Below, piece by piece: positions 51,037 through 60,527 of a stretch of DNA of 64,000 nt. The notes beneath the pieces were generated by a model. That model did not search any database. It saw only the letters and a list, made by a program, of their open reading frames with translations, and had not been told where the DNA came from. Made by a program: the position numbers and the translations under genes. The stretch is from Streptomyces composti (GTDB lineage Bacteria; Actinomycetota; Actinomycetes; Streptomycetales; Streptomycetaceae), in assembly GCF_012034205.1 (NCBI RefSeq), contig NZ_JAATEM010000016.1, positions 1 to 64,000 on the forward strand, written 5' to 3'. How positions within the stretch are numbered: position 1 is the stretch's first letter; every line of letters begins with the position of its first letter.

Positions 51037-51663
51037 ATGGACTCCGCCACCCTGCTCTCCTTCCTCGCGCTCGATCTGCTGCTCGTGTGCGTGCCGGGCG
51101 CCGACTGGGCGTACACGATCTCGGCGGGGCTGCGCGGACGCTCGGTGCTCGCGGCGGTCGGAGGCCTGGTCACCGGGTACGCCCTGCACACGGTGCTGGC
51201 CGCGGCGGGGCTCGCGGTCCTGGTCGCGGGCTCCCCCGCCCTGCTCACCGCGCTGACGGCGGCGGGGTCGGCGTATCTGGTGTGGCTCGGCTGGAGCGTG
51301 CTGCGCCGCCCCGGCACCCCGGGCACGGACGGCACCGCCGCCGAGGAGAGCGGCCTCGGGGCCTTCCGGCGCGGCGCGGTCATCAGCGGTCTGAACCCCA
51401 AGGGCCTGCTGCTCTACCTCTCCGTGCTCCCCCAGTTCCTGGTCACCGGCGACACCGCCCGGCTGCCGGTACCGGTGCAGACGGCCGCGCTCGGCGCCCT
51501 GCACATGGCGTGCTGCGCCGCCGTCTACCTCTCGGTGGGCCTCACCGCCCGCGCCCTCCTCGGCGCACGCCCCACGGCGGCCCGTGCGGTGGTCCGCACC
51601 TCCGGCGCCGCCATGCTCGGCATCGGCGCGTTCCTGCTGGTCCAGCGCCTGGCCGTGCTCTAG
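51037..51663 (+). CDS. LysE/RhtB family amino-acid exporter
   Basis: A 208-residue inner-membrane protein with about six hydrophobic helices (LSFLALDLLLVCVPGADWAY; GGLVTGYALHTVLAAAGLAV). The VPGADWAY segment corresponds to the conserved PGP motif region at the first helix, and SGLNPKGLLLYLSVLPQFL is a family signature. ATG 51037 is chosen; GTG 51028 is in frame. The divergent Lrp gene probably controls it. Substrate unknown. Confidence 0.9.
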   Translation: MDSATLLSFLALDLLLVCVPGADWAYTISAGLRGRSVLAAVGGLVTGYALHTVLAAAGLAVLVAGSPALLTALTAAGSAYLVWLGWSVLRRPGTPGTDGTAAEESGLGAFRRGAVISGLNPKGLLLYLSVLPQFLVTGDTARLPVPVQTAALGALHMACCAAVYLSVGLTARALLGARPTAARAVVRTSGAAMLGIGAFLLVQRLAVL

Positions 51664-51731
51664 CACCGCGCACCGGCCTGGGCGTCACTCGCCGCGGGTG
51701 CCGTCCGCGCCGGCGGCAGCTGCGCAGTCCG

Positions 51732-52174
51732 TCATCTGCGACGGAGCCGGAACAGCCGGATCTCCCTCGCGGCCCTCGCCTGGTAGGGGGCGTACGACGG
51801 CCAGAACTCCAGCACCCGCCGCCACACCGCAGCCCGCTCGTCCCCCTCGAGCAGCCGGGCCGACACCGAGACCTCCTCGCCCCGCCAACTGATCACGGCG
51901 TCCGGACGGGCGAGCAGGTGGTACGTCCACGCCGGGTGGCGCGGGCGGCCGAAGCCGGACCGAGCTGGATCCGACTGTGCCCGTCCTCCTCCGGCATGCA
52001 GGCCGGCGGGGTGCGGCGGGCGCGGCCGGTGCACGCGCCGGTGGAGGTCAGCACCGCACAGGGCAGGAGCCAGGTGCTGAGCAGCTCCGTTCCCCCGGTG
52101 AGCCGGTGCAGGCCACGGTCCACGGCGGGCAGCACCGGGGGCGCGAGGCGGGCGAAGGCGCGGGGCGCCGACAC
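51732..52174 (-). pseudogene. frameshifted DDN-type F420-dependent oxidoreductase
   Basis: From a GTG at 52174 the minus strand encodes SAPRAFARLAPPVLPAVDRG... through LSTWLLPCAVLTSTG to CMPEEDG, then the frame must shift to GFGRPRHPAWTYHLLARPDA...FWPSYAPYQARAAREIRLFR and stop. The two parts together match a full-length DDN-family protein, so a single frameshift near 51970 seems to have inactivated it. Downstream is a truncated thiolase. Confidence 0.75.
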
Positions 52175-52329
52175 CCGCTGCCCCCGCGCGGCAGCCGGCC
52201 CGCGCGGGGCCCGTGCGCCTCCCGCCGCGTCAGCGGGCCTCCCCTGTCCCGGCGGTCTCGAGGTACTCGGTGGTCTCGAAGAGACCTGCGCGGGCGGCGG
52301 CATGCGCCCGGAGCCGGTGGGGCGGGCCG

Positions 52330-52804
52330 AAGAGGAGTGCTGGGCACCGCCGAGTACGTGTCGCACGCGGCGATGTCCGGGTGGCCGGACTTCACGGTGT
52401 CCCCGGCCGCGGTCAGCGGGCCGCGCGCGTTCCGGCGGGCGGGGGTGCGGCCTGAGGAGACGGACCTCGCCGAGCTGTACGACACCTTCACCTGCATGAC
52501 GCTGGTGACGCTGGAGGACCTGGGCTTCTGCGCCAAGGGCGAGGGCGGGGCCTTCGTGGAGAAGGGGCGGCTGCGGGTCGGGGGCGGCGGGCTGCCGGTG
52601 AACACCGACGGGGCGGCCTGTCCGCCCAGCATCCCGGAAAGCGGGGGCTGTTCCTGCTGGCGGAAGCGGTACGGCAGCTGCGGGGCGAGTGCGGACAGCG
52701 GCAGGTGCGCCGGGCCGACGGCTCACTGCCCCGGCCGGCCGTGGCCTCCGGCACCGGCGGCTGGTTCTGCTCGTCGGGGACGGTGGTGCGGGCCGGGCGG
52801 GAGA
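52330..52804 (+). pseudogene. thiolase (SCP-x/acetyl-CoA acetyltransferase type) remnant
   Basis: The plus strand encodes GTAEYVSHAAMSGWPDFTVS...DLAELYDTFTCMTLVTLEDL...VNTDG, then in another frame GLFLLAEAVRQLRGECG...SGTGGWFCSSGTVV, the C-terminal third of a thiolase-domain protein. The N-terminal two-thirds is absent and one frameshift lies near 52612. It abuts the start of the PNPOx-like gene. Confidence 0.75.
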
Positions 52805-52812
52805 ATCGGGGC

Positions 52813-53478
52813 ATGGGAACCGATCTTCACGAGCTGCTGCGGTCACTGCGGGTGTGGGACCCGGAGGTGACCGAGCTGCCGGCCTTCGACCCGGCGGGCG
52901 CGCCCGGTGAACCGCTGGCGCTGTTCACCCGCTGGTTCGCCGAGGCGGTGGCGGCCGGCCAGACCGAGCCGCACACCATGTCGCTGGCCACGGCGGACGC
53001 GGACGGCCTGCCGGACGTGCGCATCGTGACGCTGCACGGCGCCGACGCCGGCGGCTGGGCCTTCGCCACCCACGCGCACAGCCGCAAGGGCGCCCAGCTC
53101 GCCCGACGCCCGTATGCGGCCCTGGCCTTCTACTGGCCGGTGCTCGGGCGCCAGGTGCGGCTGCGCGGGCCCGTGGAGCAGGCGCCCGCCGAGGAGGCGC
53201 AGGCCGATCTGCACGCCCGCTCCACCGCCGCCCTGGCCGCCGCGCTGACCGGACGGCAGAGCGGGGTGCTGGGCTCGCTCGAGGAGCTGGCCCGGGCGTC
53301 GGAAGCGGCCTGGGAGCGGGCCGAGCGGGAACCGGACACGCCGGTGGAGTCCTGGACGCTGTACCGGCTGCGGCCGGACGAGGCGGAGTTCTTCCAGGGC
53401 GAGGAGCGGCGCCGGCACGTACGGCTGCGCTACCGGCGGACCGGCGAGGGCTGGTCCCGGGAGCTGCTGTGGCCGTAG
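52813..53478 (+). CDS. pyridoxamine 5'-phosphate oxidase-like flavoprotein
   Basis: A 221-residue split-barrel protein. The segment PHTMSLATADADGLPDVRIV (residues about 56-75), GWAFATHAHSRKGAQLARRP (about 84-103), LAFYWPVLGRQVRLRGPVEQ and C-terminal LYRLRPDEAEFFQGEERRRH are PdxH-like FMN-binding and phosphate-binding motifs. It may oxidise pyridoxamine/pyridoxine phosphate, or be one of the PNPOx-family paralogues of unknown substrate. ATG 52813 fits; the upstream frame is thiolase remnant. Confidence 0.85.
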   Translation: MGTDLHELLRSLRVWDPEVTELPAFDPAGAPGEPLALFTRWFAEAVAAGQTEPHTMSLATADADGLPDVRIVTLHGADAGGWAFATHAHSRKGAQLARRPYAALAFYWPVLGRQVRLRGPVEQAPAEEAQADLHARSTAALAAALTGRQSGVLGSLEELARASEAAWERAEREPDTPVESWTLYRLRPDEAEFFQGEERRRHVRLRYRRTGEGWSRELLWP

Positions 53479-53492
53479 CGCCGGCGCCGGCG

Positions 53493-54377
53493 TTACGAGG
53501 GCTGCGAGGGCTGCGAGGGCTGCGAGAAGGAGTACAGGGCGAAGTCGGCGACCGGCCGGTATCCGATGCGCTGGTACAGCGCGTTGCTGGTGGGGTTGGC
53601 CAGGTCGGTGAAGAGCAGTACCTCCTGCGCCCCGCGCTCCCGGGCGGTCCGGCTGGCCTCGGCGGTGGCCGCCCCGGCGTATCCGCGGCGGCGCAGCGCG
53701 GGCGGGGTGTAGACGCAGGAGACCCTGACCTGCCCGGCGACCTGCGGGCCCAGGCAGGCCATGGCGACGGGCTCGCCCCCGGGATCCTCCCAGTAGGTCA
53801 CGGCACGCTGCTCGATCCGGGAGTCCGCCCACTGCCCGGGGTCCTGGTAGACGGAGTCGCCCACCGCCTCGCAGAACTCGCGGTACCAGCGGCTCAGGTG
53901 GGCGCGGTCCTCGGGGCCTGCGGTCCTCGCCCGGCCCGGTGGGACGGGCTGCGGCACGGTCAGCTCGCCCAGCCGGTAGAGCCGCTGCCGCTCGTGGAGC
54001 GTGACCTCGGCTCCGGTACGGCGCCGCCAGGCGTCGGCGAAGGCCGCGGCGGTGTCCTGGTCACCCTGGACACCGGGAAGCGGCTGACCGCGGTCGTGGA
54101 GCAGACCGGCGAGCGCGTCGGCCTCGGCCGGCGTCAGCGGGGTGGGGCACAGCCGGTGCGGCGGAGTGCGGAAGAAGGCGGCCCGCACCTTCTGGTCCTG
54201 CTCCAGCACCCCGAACTCGGGGGGCTCGTCGCCGTACGACCGCGCTCCCCGCGTGCGCAGGGTCTCGGTGACCGTCAAGTGCACGGTGTGCGCGGCGGGC
54301 TCGGCGCGCAGGAAGTCACCGGCGCGGGCGAGGAAGTCGTCGATGTCGCGGGTGAGATACCAGTCGTCCCAAGCCAT
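53493..54377 (-). CDS. GNAT acetyltransferase with N-terminal extension
   Basis: A 294-residue GNAT protein. The C-terminal domain has VSCVYTPPALRRRGYAGAAT (acetyl-CoA-binding loop), LFTDLANPTSNALYQRIGYR and PVADFALYSF. The N-terminal 120 residues resemble the first domain of double-GNAT or FR47-type proteins. The C-terminus ends SQPSQPSQPS, encoded by three 9-bp GAGGGCTGC repeats (53497-53523), an unstable-looking tail. ATG 54377 (MAWDDWYLTRDI) is preferred to 54437. Substrate unknown. Confidence 0.82.
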   Translation of the reverse strand: MAWDDWYLTRDIDDFLARAGDFLRAEPAAHTVHLTVTETLRTRGARSYGDEPPEFGVLEQDQKVRAAFFRTPPHRLCPTPLTPAEADALAGLLHDRGQPLPGVQGDQDTAAAFADAWRRRTGAEVTLHERQRLYRLGELTVPQPVPPGRARTAGPEDRAHLSRWYREFCEAVGDSVYQDPGQWADSRIEQRAVTYWEDPGGEPVAMACLGPQVAGQVRVSCVYTPPALRRRGYAGAATAEASRTARERGAQEVLLFTDLANPTSNALYQRIGYRPVADFALYSFSQPSQPSQPS

Positions 54378-54463
54378 GCCCCATGGTGGCGCGTGGGGTG
54401 GGCGGGGCGCCTCCGAATTTGCGGCCGCTGCGTCCATGGCCCGGCCACCGTGCGGCCGGGCGT

Positions 54464-55093
54464 CTACCGCCCGGCCTCCGTCACGGGCTCCGGCGCAGGT
54501 GGTTCCGGGTCCGTCGCCAGCCGGGCGTGCAGATGCGCGTCGCGGAAGGCGTCGTGGCGGCCGGCGGCGAAGATGGCGTCCCGCATGGTCCCCTCGTAGC
54601 GGAAGCCGCAGCGTTCGGCGATGTGACAGGAGACCTCGTGGCCCACGGCGTGGTCCAGCTCCAGGCGGTGCAGGCCGAGGTCGGTCAGCGCCCAGCGCGC
54701 GGTGAGCAGCAGTGCCCGGGTGGCGACGCCCCGGCCGCGCGCCTCGGGGAGCACCCAGTAGCCGACCCGGGCCACCCGCAGCAGCGGCCGGATGTCGCTG
54801 ACCGCGATGTGGCCGAGGAGGGTGCCGCTGCCGGCTTCGGCGATGCGGAACGAGGCCGTGGTCCCGTCGGCGGCCTGCGCCGCCCGCCCGCGCAGCACCT
54901 CACGGGCGCCCGCCAGATCCGTGACCGGGCGGAAGGGGGTGTTCCAGCGCCGGAACTCGGAGTCGGTGGTGCCGCGCAGCCAGGCCTCCACGTCGCTGCG
55001 GGACTCCGGGTCCCAGGGACCCAGGTGCAGTCCGTGACCGTGGAGCTCGGCGACGGTGCGGGCGGCAGAGGCGCGTTTGCGTGGGTGGGCCAT
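54464..55093 (-). CDS. RimJ/RimL-type GNAT acetyltransferase
   Basis: A 209-residue GNAT protein of the ribosomal-protein N-acetyltransferase-like family. ARVGYWVLPEARGRGVATRA contains the acetyl-CoA motif, RLELDHAVGHEVSCHIAERC and GFRYEGTMRDAIFAAGRHDA complete the RimJ signature. ATG 55093 (MAHPRKRASAARTV) gives a basic N-terminus; the much longer upstream frame overlaps a remnant of the OB-fold gene. Protein or small-molecule substrate unknown. Confidence 0.85.
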   Translation of the reverse strand: MAHPRKRASAARTVAELHGHGLHLGPWDPESRSDVEAWLRGTTDSEFRRWNTPFRPVTDLAGAREVLRGRAAQAADGTTASFRIAEAGSGTLLGHIAVSDIRPLLRVARVGYWVLPEARGRGVATRALLLTARWALTDLGLHRLELDHAVGHEVSCHIAERCGFRYEGTMRDAIFAAGRHDAFRDAHLHARLATDPEPPAPEPVTEAGR

Positions 55094-55101
55094 GGCTCCA
55101 T

Positions 55102-55500
55102 TCAAACCCGCCGCACCGACCGGAACAGGGGAAGGTCCGCGCGGAAGGTCACCTCCGGCTCCGTCCCGGGGGGCGGGCCGCCCGCCGCCTCCGCGTCCAC
55201 CAGCTCCGTCATCGTCCTCGGCCCCTCCGCGAGGTCGACGACGGCGGCGGTGCAGGGGGTGCGGGCCGCGAACGGCGGCAGGTCGTTGCGGTGCACCACG
55301 GACCAGGTGGAGAGGGTGGCCCGGCCGCTCGCGGTCTCCCGGGTGACGTGCTCGCTCAGCAGTGGGGCAGAACTCGCGCGGGCAGTGGTGGGCACGGCCG
55401 CAGTCGCCGCACCGGCGGACGAGCAGCCGTCCCCGGTCCGCGGCCTCCAGGAGGTCCTGGTGAAGGCGTCTGCCCCGGGCAGCTTGGGGTTCCCTGATCC
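55102..55500 (-). pseudogene. frameshifted DUF35 OB-fold/Zn-ribbon protein
   Basis: Minus-strand fragments in two frames compose a typical acyl-CoA-associated OB-fold protein: LPGADAFTRTSW, then DRGRLLVRRCGDCGRAHHCP (Zn ribbon), then SEHVTRETASGRATLSTWSV...TPCTAAVVDLAEGPRTMTEL. At least two frameshifts interrupt it. Such proteins are normally encoded next to SCP-x thiolases, and a thiolase remnant lies 2.3 kb away. Confidence 0.75.
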
Positions 55501-55698
55501 GGATGCGTTCTCCCTCTGCGCCTGCCGGGGTCGCGGGCCGGTACACACCTGACGGTAAGTCAGCTTCACTGTTTCCGCCCACCGCCCGCACGACCGCGCC
55601 GCAGGCCATGGGCGGGTCCGCACAGATGTGATCGATCCGCAACCAATTGTGGTCTTGACCGATACCCATCAAGCAGGTGCGTGATTACGCTCGCGCTC

Positions 55699-56922
55699 AT
55701 GGCCGACACCACCGACCACACCGACCCCACCGGCAGATCCGCGCAGCCCGCGAGGCCCGCCCCGCCCGACCGCCCCGTCTACGTCATCGGCGGCGGCCCC
55801 GGAGGGCTCGCCGTCGCCTACGCGCTCCGCTCGCGGGGGCTCCGGGCCGTCGTGCTGGAGCGCTCCGAGCAGGTGGGCGCCTCCTGGCGGCGCCACTACG
55901 ACCGGCTGCGGCTGCACACCACCCGGCGCCAGTCGGCCCTGCCCGGCCTGCCGATGCCGCGCCGCTTCGGGCGCTGGGTGGCACGCGACGACGTGGTCCG
56001 GTACCTGGAGAAGTACGCCGAGCACCACCGTCTGGAGATCGTCACCGGGGTGGAGGTCTCCCGGGTCGAGCGCTCCCCGGACGGCACCGGCTGGCTGCTG
56101 CGCGCCACCGGGGGCCGCGAGCTGACCGGCGCCGCAGTCGTCGTCGCCACCGGCTACAACCACACCCCGCGGGTGCCCGACTGGCCCGGCCGGGACGGCT
56201 TCACCGGCGAGTTCCTGCACGCCTCCGCCTACCGCAACCCGGCCCCCTTCACCGGCCGGGACGTGCTGGTGGTGGGCGTTGGCAACACCGGCGCCGAGAT
56301 CGCCGTCGACCTGGCGGAGGGCGGCGCCTCCCGGGTGCGGCTCGCGGTGCGCACCGCCCCGCACATCGTGCGCCGCTCCACCGCCGGCTGGCCCGCCCAG
56401 TACTCGGGGATCCTGGTGCGGCACCTGCCGGTGAAACTGGTCGACCGGATCAGCCGGCTGCAGGCGAAGGTGGCGGTGCCCGACCTCTCCGCGCACGGCC
56501 TGCCCCGCCCCGAGACCGGCCTGTACAGCAGGGTCCTGGAGGGCGCCATCCCGGTGCAGGACGTGGGGCTGATCGACGCCGTGCGCAGCGGCCGGGTGGA
56601 GGTCGTGGCGGCCGTGGAGGGCTTCGAGAACGACAAGGTCCTCCTCGCCGACGGCACCCGCGTCGGCCCGGACGCGGTGATCGCGGCCACCGGGTACGAG
56701 CGGGGCCTGGAGCCGCTCGTCGGGCACCTCGGGGTCCTGGACGAGCGCGGCAGACCCGTGGCCCACGGCGCCCGCACCCCCGAGGGCGCCCCGGGCCTGT
56801 ACTTCACCGGCTACACCAACCCCATCAGCGGCAACCTCCGCGAGCTGGCCATCGACGCCCAGCGCATCGCCAGGGCGGTGAGCCGGGACGGCGCGCCGGG
56901 GGTGTCCCGCCTTCCGGGGTGA
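55699..56922 (+). CDS. flavin-containing monooxygenase-like NAD(P)/FAD oxidoreductase
   Basis: A 407-residue FAD enzyme. FAD-binding GxGxxG in VYVIGGGPGGLAVAYALRSR (residues about 27-46), the NADPH Rossmann motif VLVVGVGNTGAEIAVDLAEG (about 190-209) and the YNHTPRVPDWPGRDGFTGEF and ATGYERGLEPL segments resemble YUCCA/FMO proteins. The strict FMO fingerprint FxGxxxHxxx(Y/F) appears modified (FTGEFLHASAY). Probably oxygenates a small substrate. ATG 55699 chosen; GTG 55681 adds six residues. Confidence 0.85.
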   Translation: MADTTDHTDPTGRSAQPARPAPPDRPVYVIGGGPGGLAVAYALRSRGLRAVVLERSEQVGASWRRHYDRLRLHTTRRQSALPGLPMPRRFGRWVARDDVVRYLEKYAEHHRLEIVTGVEVSRVERSPDGTGWLLRATGGRELTGAAVVVATGYNHTPRVPDWPGRDGFTGEFLHASAYRNPAPFTGRDVLVVGVGNTGAEIAVDLAEGGASRVRLAVRTAPHIVRRSTAGWPAQYSGILVRHLPVKLVDRISRLQAKVAVPDLSAHGLPRPETGLYSRVLEGAIPVQDVGLIDAVRSGRVEVVAAVEGFENDKVLLADGTRVGPDAVIAATGYERGLEPLVGHLGVLDERGRPVAHGARTPEGAPGLYFTGYTNPISGNLRELAIDAQRIARAVSRDGAPGVSRLPG

Positions 56923-57174
56923 GCGGCAAACTCCGGTTCCCCACCGCCGAACACCGGGTCGCTCACCTCAACTGGCCGTGTTCTTCCCGGTCCTGACATA
57001 CCGTCCGTTCAGTACCTGACAGGGCGTCAGTCGTCGGCGGCTGTCTCGCAGGAGCGGACGAAGCCATCCTGGGATCGACCCACGGCACCCTCACCACCGA
57101 CTACCGCCGCACCCGGGCCATCGCCTGCGGCGAGCGGACCGGTCCCCCCGTGCACGGCAGGCCGGGCGAGGCGG
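56923..57174. other. intergenic region between the monooxygenase and CoA-ligase remnant
   Basis: No intact gene. ATACCGTCCGTTCAGTACCTGACAGG around 57000 resembles TetR-family operator DNA before acyl-CoA genes and may be a leftover promoter of the decayed operon. This is weak evidence. Confidence 0.3.
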
Positions 57175-57800
57175 GCGACACCGATGTCAGCGGGCGCCCG
57201 CGGTACGCCGAGGTCCCCGATCCGGACCGGCTGTTCCGGCCGGAGTCGGTGGCCGTGATCGGTGCCTCGGACGCCGAGGGGCGACCGCACACCGGCATCA
57301 CCCGGCAGCTGCTCGACTGGACCGGACGGGTCGGCGCCCGGCTGCTCCCGGTGCATCCGCGCCGCCAGCGGTCTTCGGCATCCCCCGCTCGCCCTCCGTG
57401 GCCGACCTGCCGGAACAGGTCGACGTCGCCGTCATGCCGGTCGGCGACCCGCTGCCGGTGGTCGAGGAACCGGCCGCGGCCAAGGCCCGCTCCGCGGTGG
57501 TGTTCGCCTCCGGGTTCGCCGAGACCGGCGACGAGGGTGCCGCCGCCCAGGAGCGGCCGGCCGCGGCCGTCGCGGATCCGGGATGCGGCGGCTCGGCCCC
57601 AACACCGACCTCAACGCCTTCGAGCGCTTCCGGGGCGGCCTCGAAGGACCCGCGATCGCCCCGATCACCCAGTCCGGCCACCAGGGGCGGCCGGTCTTCG
57701 CCCTCCAGGAGAGCGGCATCCGCGTCTCCCACTGGGCGCCCACCGGCAACGAGGCCGACCCGGAGACCGCCGGCTTCCTCTCCTGCTTCGCCACTCCGCC
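57175..57800 (+). pseudogene. acetate-CoA ligase-like (NDP-forming) acyl-CoA synthetase, decayed
   Basis: Three frames successively encode one protein: PDRLFRPESVAVIGASDAEG...RVGARLLPVHPRRQ; then FGIPRSPSVADLPEQVDVAV...AKARSAVVFASGFAET; then LGPNTDLNAFERFRGGLEGP...GHQGRPVFALQESGIRVSHW. This is the CoA-binding and succinyl-CoA-synthetase-like part of an NDP-forming acyl-CoA synthetase. At least two frameshifts occur and the C-terminal half is absent. Confidence 0.75.
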
Positions 57801-57869
57801 GATGCCGCGGATGCCGAAGATCAGGTCGAGCGCGTCGATCCCGTCGCAGCCGGTCCATGGATCCGCCAC

Positions 57870-58040
57870 GTCACCCCCCGACCAGGTCGCCCACATCACC
57901 CTCGACCGCCCCGAGGCCCGCAACGCCCTCACGCCCGGTCTGCGCGACCGCCTCATCGACTGCTGGACGGCACCTCCGCCAACCCGGACGTGCGGGCCGT
58001 GGTCCTCACCGGCACGGAGCCGGTCCGGCCACCGGATGAG
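57870..58040 (+). pseudogene. enoyl-CoA hydratase N-terminal remnant
   Basis: DQVAHITLDRPEARNALTPG...RDRLIDCWT, then after a frameshift ANPDVRAVVLTGTE. These are the N-terminal 50-60 residues of a crotonase-fold protein. The rest, including the oxyanion-hole region, is gone, and the fragment runs up to the convergent MFS gene. Confidence 0.7.
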
Positions 58041-58053
58041 GCACGGGTCCCCC

Positions 58054-59373
58054 TCACCGGGCCACGGACACCCGCACCTCCGCCGTGCCCCGCCGGATCA
58101 CCAGGGCCATCAGCGCCGCCGCGGCGCACAGCGCGCCCGAGGCGTACCAGACGATGTCGTAGGTGCCGAAGACGTCGCGGGCGAGCCCGCCGAGGAAGGC
58201 GACCAGGGCGGCGCCGACCTGGTGGGAGGCGAGCACCCAGCCGAAGACGATGGCGCTGTCCTCGCCGTAGTGCTCGCGGCACAGGGCGAGGGTGGGCGGC
58301 ACGGTGGCGACCCAGTCGAGGCCGTAGAAGACGATGAACAGGACCATCGGCGGATGGACGCTGGGCGCCAGCAGCAGCGGCAGGAAGAGCAGCGACAGGC
58401 CGCGCAGGGCGTAGTAGACGGCGAGCAGGCGGCGGGCCTCGAAGCGGTCGGTGAACCAGCCGGAGGCCACCGTGCCGACGACGTCGAAGACGCCGATGAC
58501 GGCGAGCAGGGAGGCGGCGGCCCGCACCGGCATGTGGGCGTCGTGCGCGGCGGGCACGAAGTGAGTCTGGATCAGGCCGTTGGTGGAGGCGCCGCAGATC
58601 GCGAAGGTGCCGGCGAGCAGCCAGAACGGGCCGGTGCGGGCGGCCGAGGCCAGCACCCTCAGCGCCCGCCGGGCGGCGCCGGGCACGGGCGCGGGCCTGG
58701 GCACGAACTCGGCTGCCCCGTAGGGCTCGAGACCCACGTCGGCCGGATGGTCGTGCAGCAGCAGCCAGACGAAGGGCACCACGGCGAGCGCGGCGAGGGC
58801 CACGGTGACGGCGGCGGGCCGCCAGTCGTAGGACTCGACGATCCAGGCCACCAGCGGCAGGAAGATCAGCTGCCCCGAGGCGGACGCGGCGGTGAGGATG
58901 CCGCTGACCAGGCCCCGGCGCTCGGTGAACCAGCGGTTGGTGACGGTGGCGGCGAAGGCCAGCGCCATGGACCCGGTGCCGAGGCCCACCAGCAGCCCCC
59001 AGCACAGCAGCAGTTGCCAGGCCGCGGTCATCCACACGGTCAGGCCCGAGCCGGCCGCGATCACCACCAGGGCGACGGCGACGACCCGGCGGATGCCGAA
59101 GCGGTCCATCAGCGCGGCCGCGAAGGGCGCGGTCAGCCCGTACAGGGCCAGGTTGATTGAGACGGCGGCGCCGATGGTGCCGCGGGACCAGCCGAACTCG
59201 GTGTGCAGGGGGTCGGTGAACAGTCCGGGAACGGCGCGGAAGGCCGCCGCGCCGATGATCGTCACGAAGGTGACGGCGGCGACGAACCAGGCGCGATGGA
59301 TCCGCGGGCGGGCGCGCCGGGTGCCGGCCCCGGGCCCGGTGGCGGGTGTCTCGGTGGTCGTTGTCTGGGTCAC
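58054..59373 (-). CDS. MFS transporter, monocarboxylate/OFA-like
   Basis: A 439-residue transporter with about 12 TM helices. AFRAVPGLFTDPLHTEFGWS followed by RGTIGAAVSINLALYGLTAP is typical of the oxalate/formate-monocarboxylate (OFA/MCT) MFS group (WS-x-x-x-x-G), as is the loop TNRWFTERRGLVSGILTAAS. Acidic or acyl substrates may be moved; uptake of a catabolic substrate for the now-decayed genes is plausible. ATG 59373. Confidence 0.85.
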   Translation of the reverse strand: MTQTTTTETPATGPGAGTRRARPRIHRAWFVAAVTFVTIIGAAAFRAVPGLFTDPLHTEFGWSRGTIGAAVSINLALYGLTAPFAAALMDRFGIRRVVAVALVVIAAGSGLTVWMTAAWQLLLCWGLLVGLGTGSMALAFAATVTNRWFTERRGLVSGILTAASASGQLIFLPLVAWIVESYDWRPAAVTVALAALAVVPFVWLLLHDHPADVGLEPYGAAEFVPRPAPVPGAARRALRVLASAARTGPFWLLAGTFAICGASTNGLIQTHFVPAAHDAHMPVRAAASLLAVIGVFDVVGTVASGWFTDRFEARRLLAVYYALRGLSLLFLPLLLAPSVHPPMVLFIVFYGLDWVATVPPTLALCREHYGEDSAIVFGWVLASHQVGAALVAFLGGLARDVFGTYDIVWYASGALCAAAALMALVIRRGTAEVRVSVAR

Positions 59374-59444
59374 GCCACAGAGCGTGCCGTTCGGCGATCT
59401 CCGTATCGAGTGGCCCGAGGGACACCCTTCGCTAGGATCGGGCC

Positions 59445-60527
59445 ATGCTGCCGCATCGTGTCGTCGTCCTGGCCCTCGACGGGCTGCTCCCCTTCGAGCT
59501 GGGCATCCCGCACCGCATCTTCGGCCGCCCGCGGGACGCTCAGGGCCGCCCGCTGTACGAGGTGGCCACCTGCTCCGTCCGGCCGCCGGGGCCCGTGGAG
59601 ACCGACGCCGACTTCACCCTGCACGTCCCGCACGGCCCGGAGGCGCTGGCCACGGCCGACACGGTGATCGTCCCGGCCTCCTACGAGCTGGGCCCGGTCT
59701 ACGAGCGGGGCGAGCTGACCGGCGAACTGGCCGACGCCCTCGCCCTGATCCGGCCGGGCACCCGCATCGCCTCCATCTGCACCGGCGTCTACGTCCTGGC
59801 CGCCGCCGGACTGCTCGACGGGCGCCCGGCGACCACCCACTGGGCCGACGCCGAGCGCTTCCAGCGGCTCTTCCCGCGCGTCAAGGTCGACCCGGACGTG
59901 CTGTTCATCGACGACGGCGACATCCTCACCTCGGCGGGCGTGGCGGCCGGCATCGACCTGTGTCTGCACATGCTGCGCAGCGACCACGGTGCCGCCGTGG
60001 CCAACGACGTCGCGCGCAGGACGGTGGTGCCGCCGCACCGCGACGGCGGGCAGGCGCAGTACATCCAGCGCCCGGTGCCCGATCCGCAGCAGGCGTCCAC
60101 CACCGCCGCCCGCGCCTGGGCGCTCGGCCGGCTGCACGAGCCGATCCAGCTGCGCGACATGGCCGCGCGGGAGTCGATGTCGGTCCGCACCTTCACCCGC
60201 CGCTTCCGCGAGGAGGTCGGCGTCAGCCCCGGGCAGTGGCTCACCCAGCAGCGGGTGGAGCGCGCCCGGCACCTGCTGGAGACCACCGACCTGTCGGTGG
60301 ACCAGGTGGCCCGCGACGCCGGGTTCGGCACCGCGCAGTCGATGCGCCAGCACCTCCAGGCGGCCCTGGGCGTGACCCCGACCGCCTACCGGCGCACCTT
60401 CCGCGCCAACGGCACCGCCACCACCGGCGGGGGCGGCGGGGGCGCCGCCCAGAAGGTGAGCACCGCGCGGACGACCCGGCCGGCCTCCGCGTCCGCGCAG
60501 GCCTTGGCGAAGTCCTCCACCGGGTAG
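59445..60527 (+). CDS. GlxA-type AraC regulator (DJ-1/PfpI plus AraC HTH)
   Basis: A 360-residue regulator. The N-terminal DJ-1/PfpI domain (about 1-190; IASICTGVYVLAAAGLLDGR with the nucleophile-elbow cysteine) precedes two AraC helix-turn-helices (LRDMAARESMSVRTFTRRFR; LSVDQVARDAGFGTAQSMRQ). A normal member would end soon after PTAYRRTFRAN; here about 36 extra residues (TTGGGGGGAAQKVSTARTTR...) follow, encoded over the antisense of an alcohol-dehydrogenase remnant. The original stop may have been lost in the rearrangement. Divergent from the MFS gene. Confidence 0.88.
   Translation: MLPHRVVVLALDGLLPFELGIPHRIFGRPRDAQGRPLYEVATCSVRPPGPVETDADFTLHVPHGPEALATADTVIVPASYELGPVYERGELTGELADALALIRPGTRIASICTGVYVLAAAGLLDGRPATTHWADAERFQRLFPRVKVDPDVLFIDDGDILTSAGVAAGIDLCLHMLRSDHGAAVANDVARRTVVPPHRDGGQAQYIQRPVPDPQQASTTAARAWALGRLHEPIQLRDMAARESMSVRTFTRRFREEVGVSPGQWLTQQRVERARHLLETTDLSVDQVARDAGFGTAQSMRQHLQAALGVTPTAYRRTFRANGTATTGGGGGGAAQKVSTARTTRPASASAQALAKSSTG

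Noticed and set aside
52048-52632. Minus-strand ORF over the thiolase remnant
   Set aside because: Antisense shadow; the plus strand carries clear thiolase motifs.
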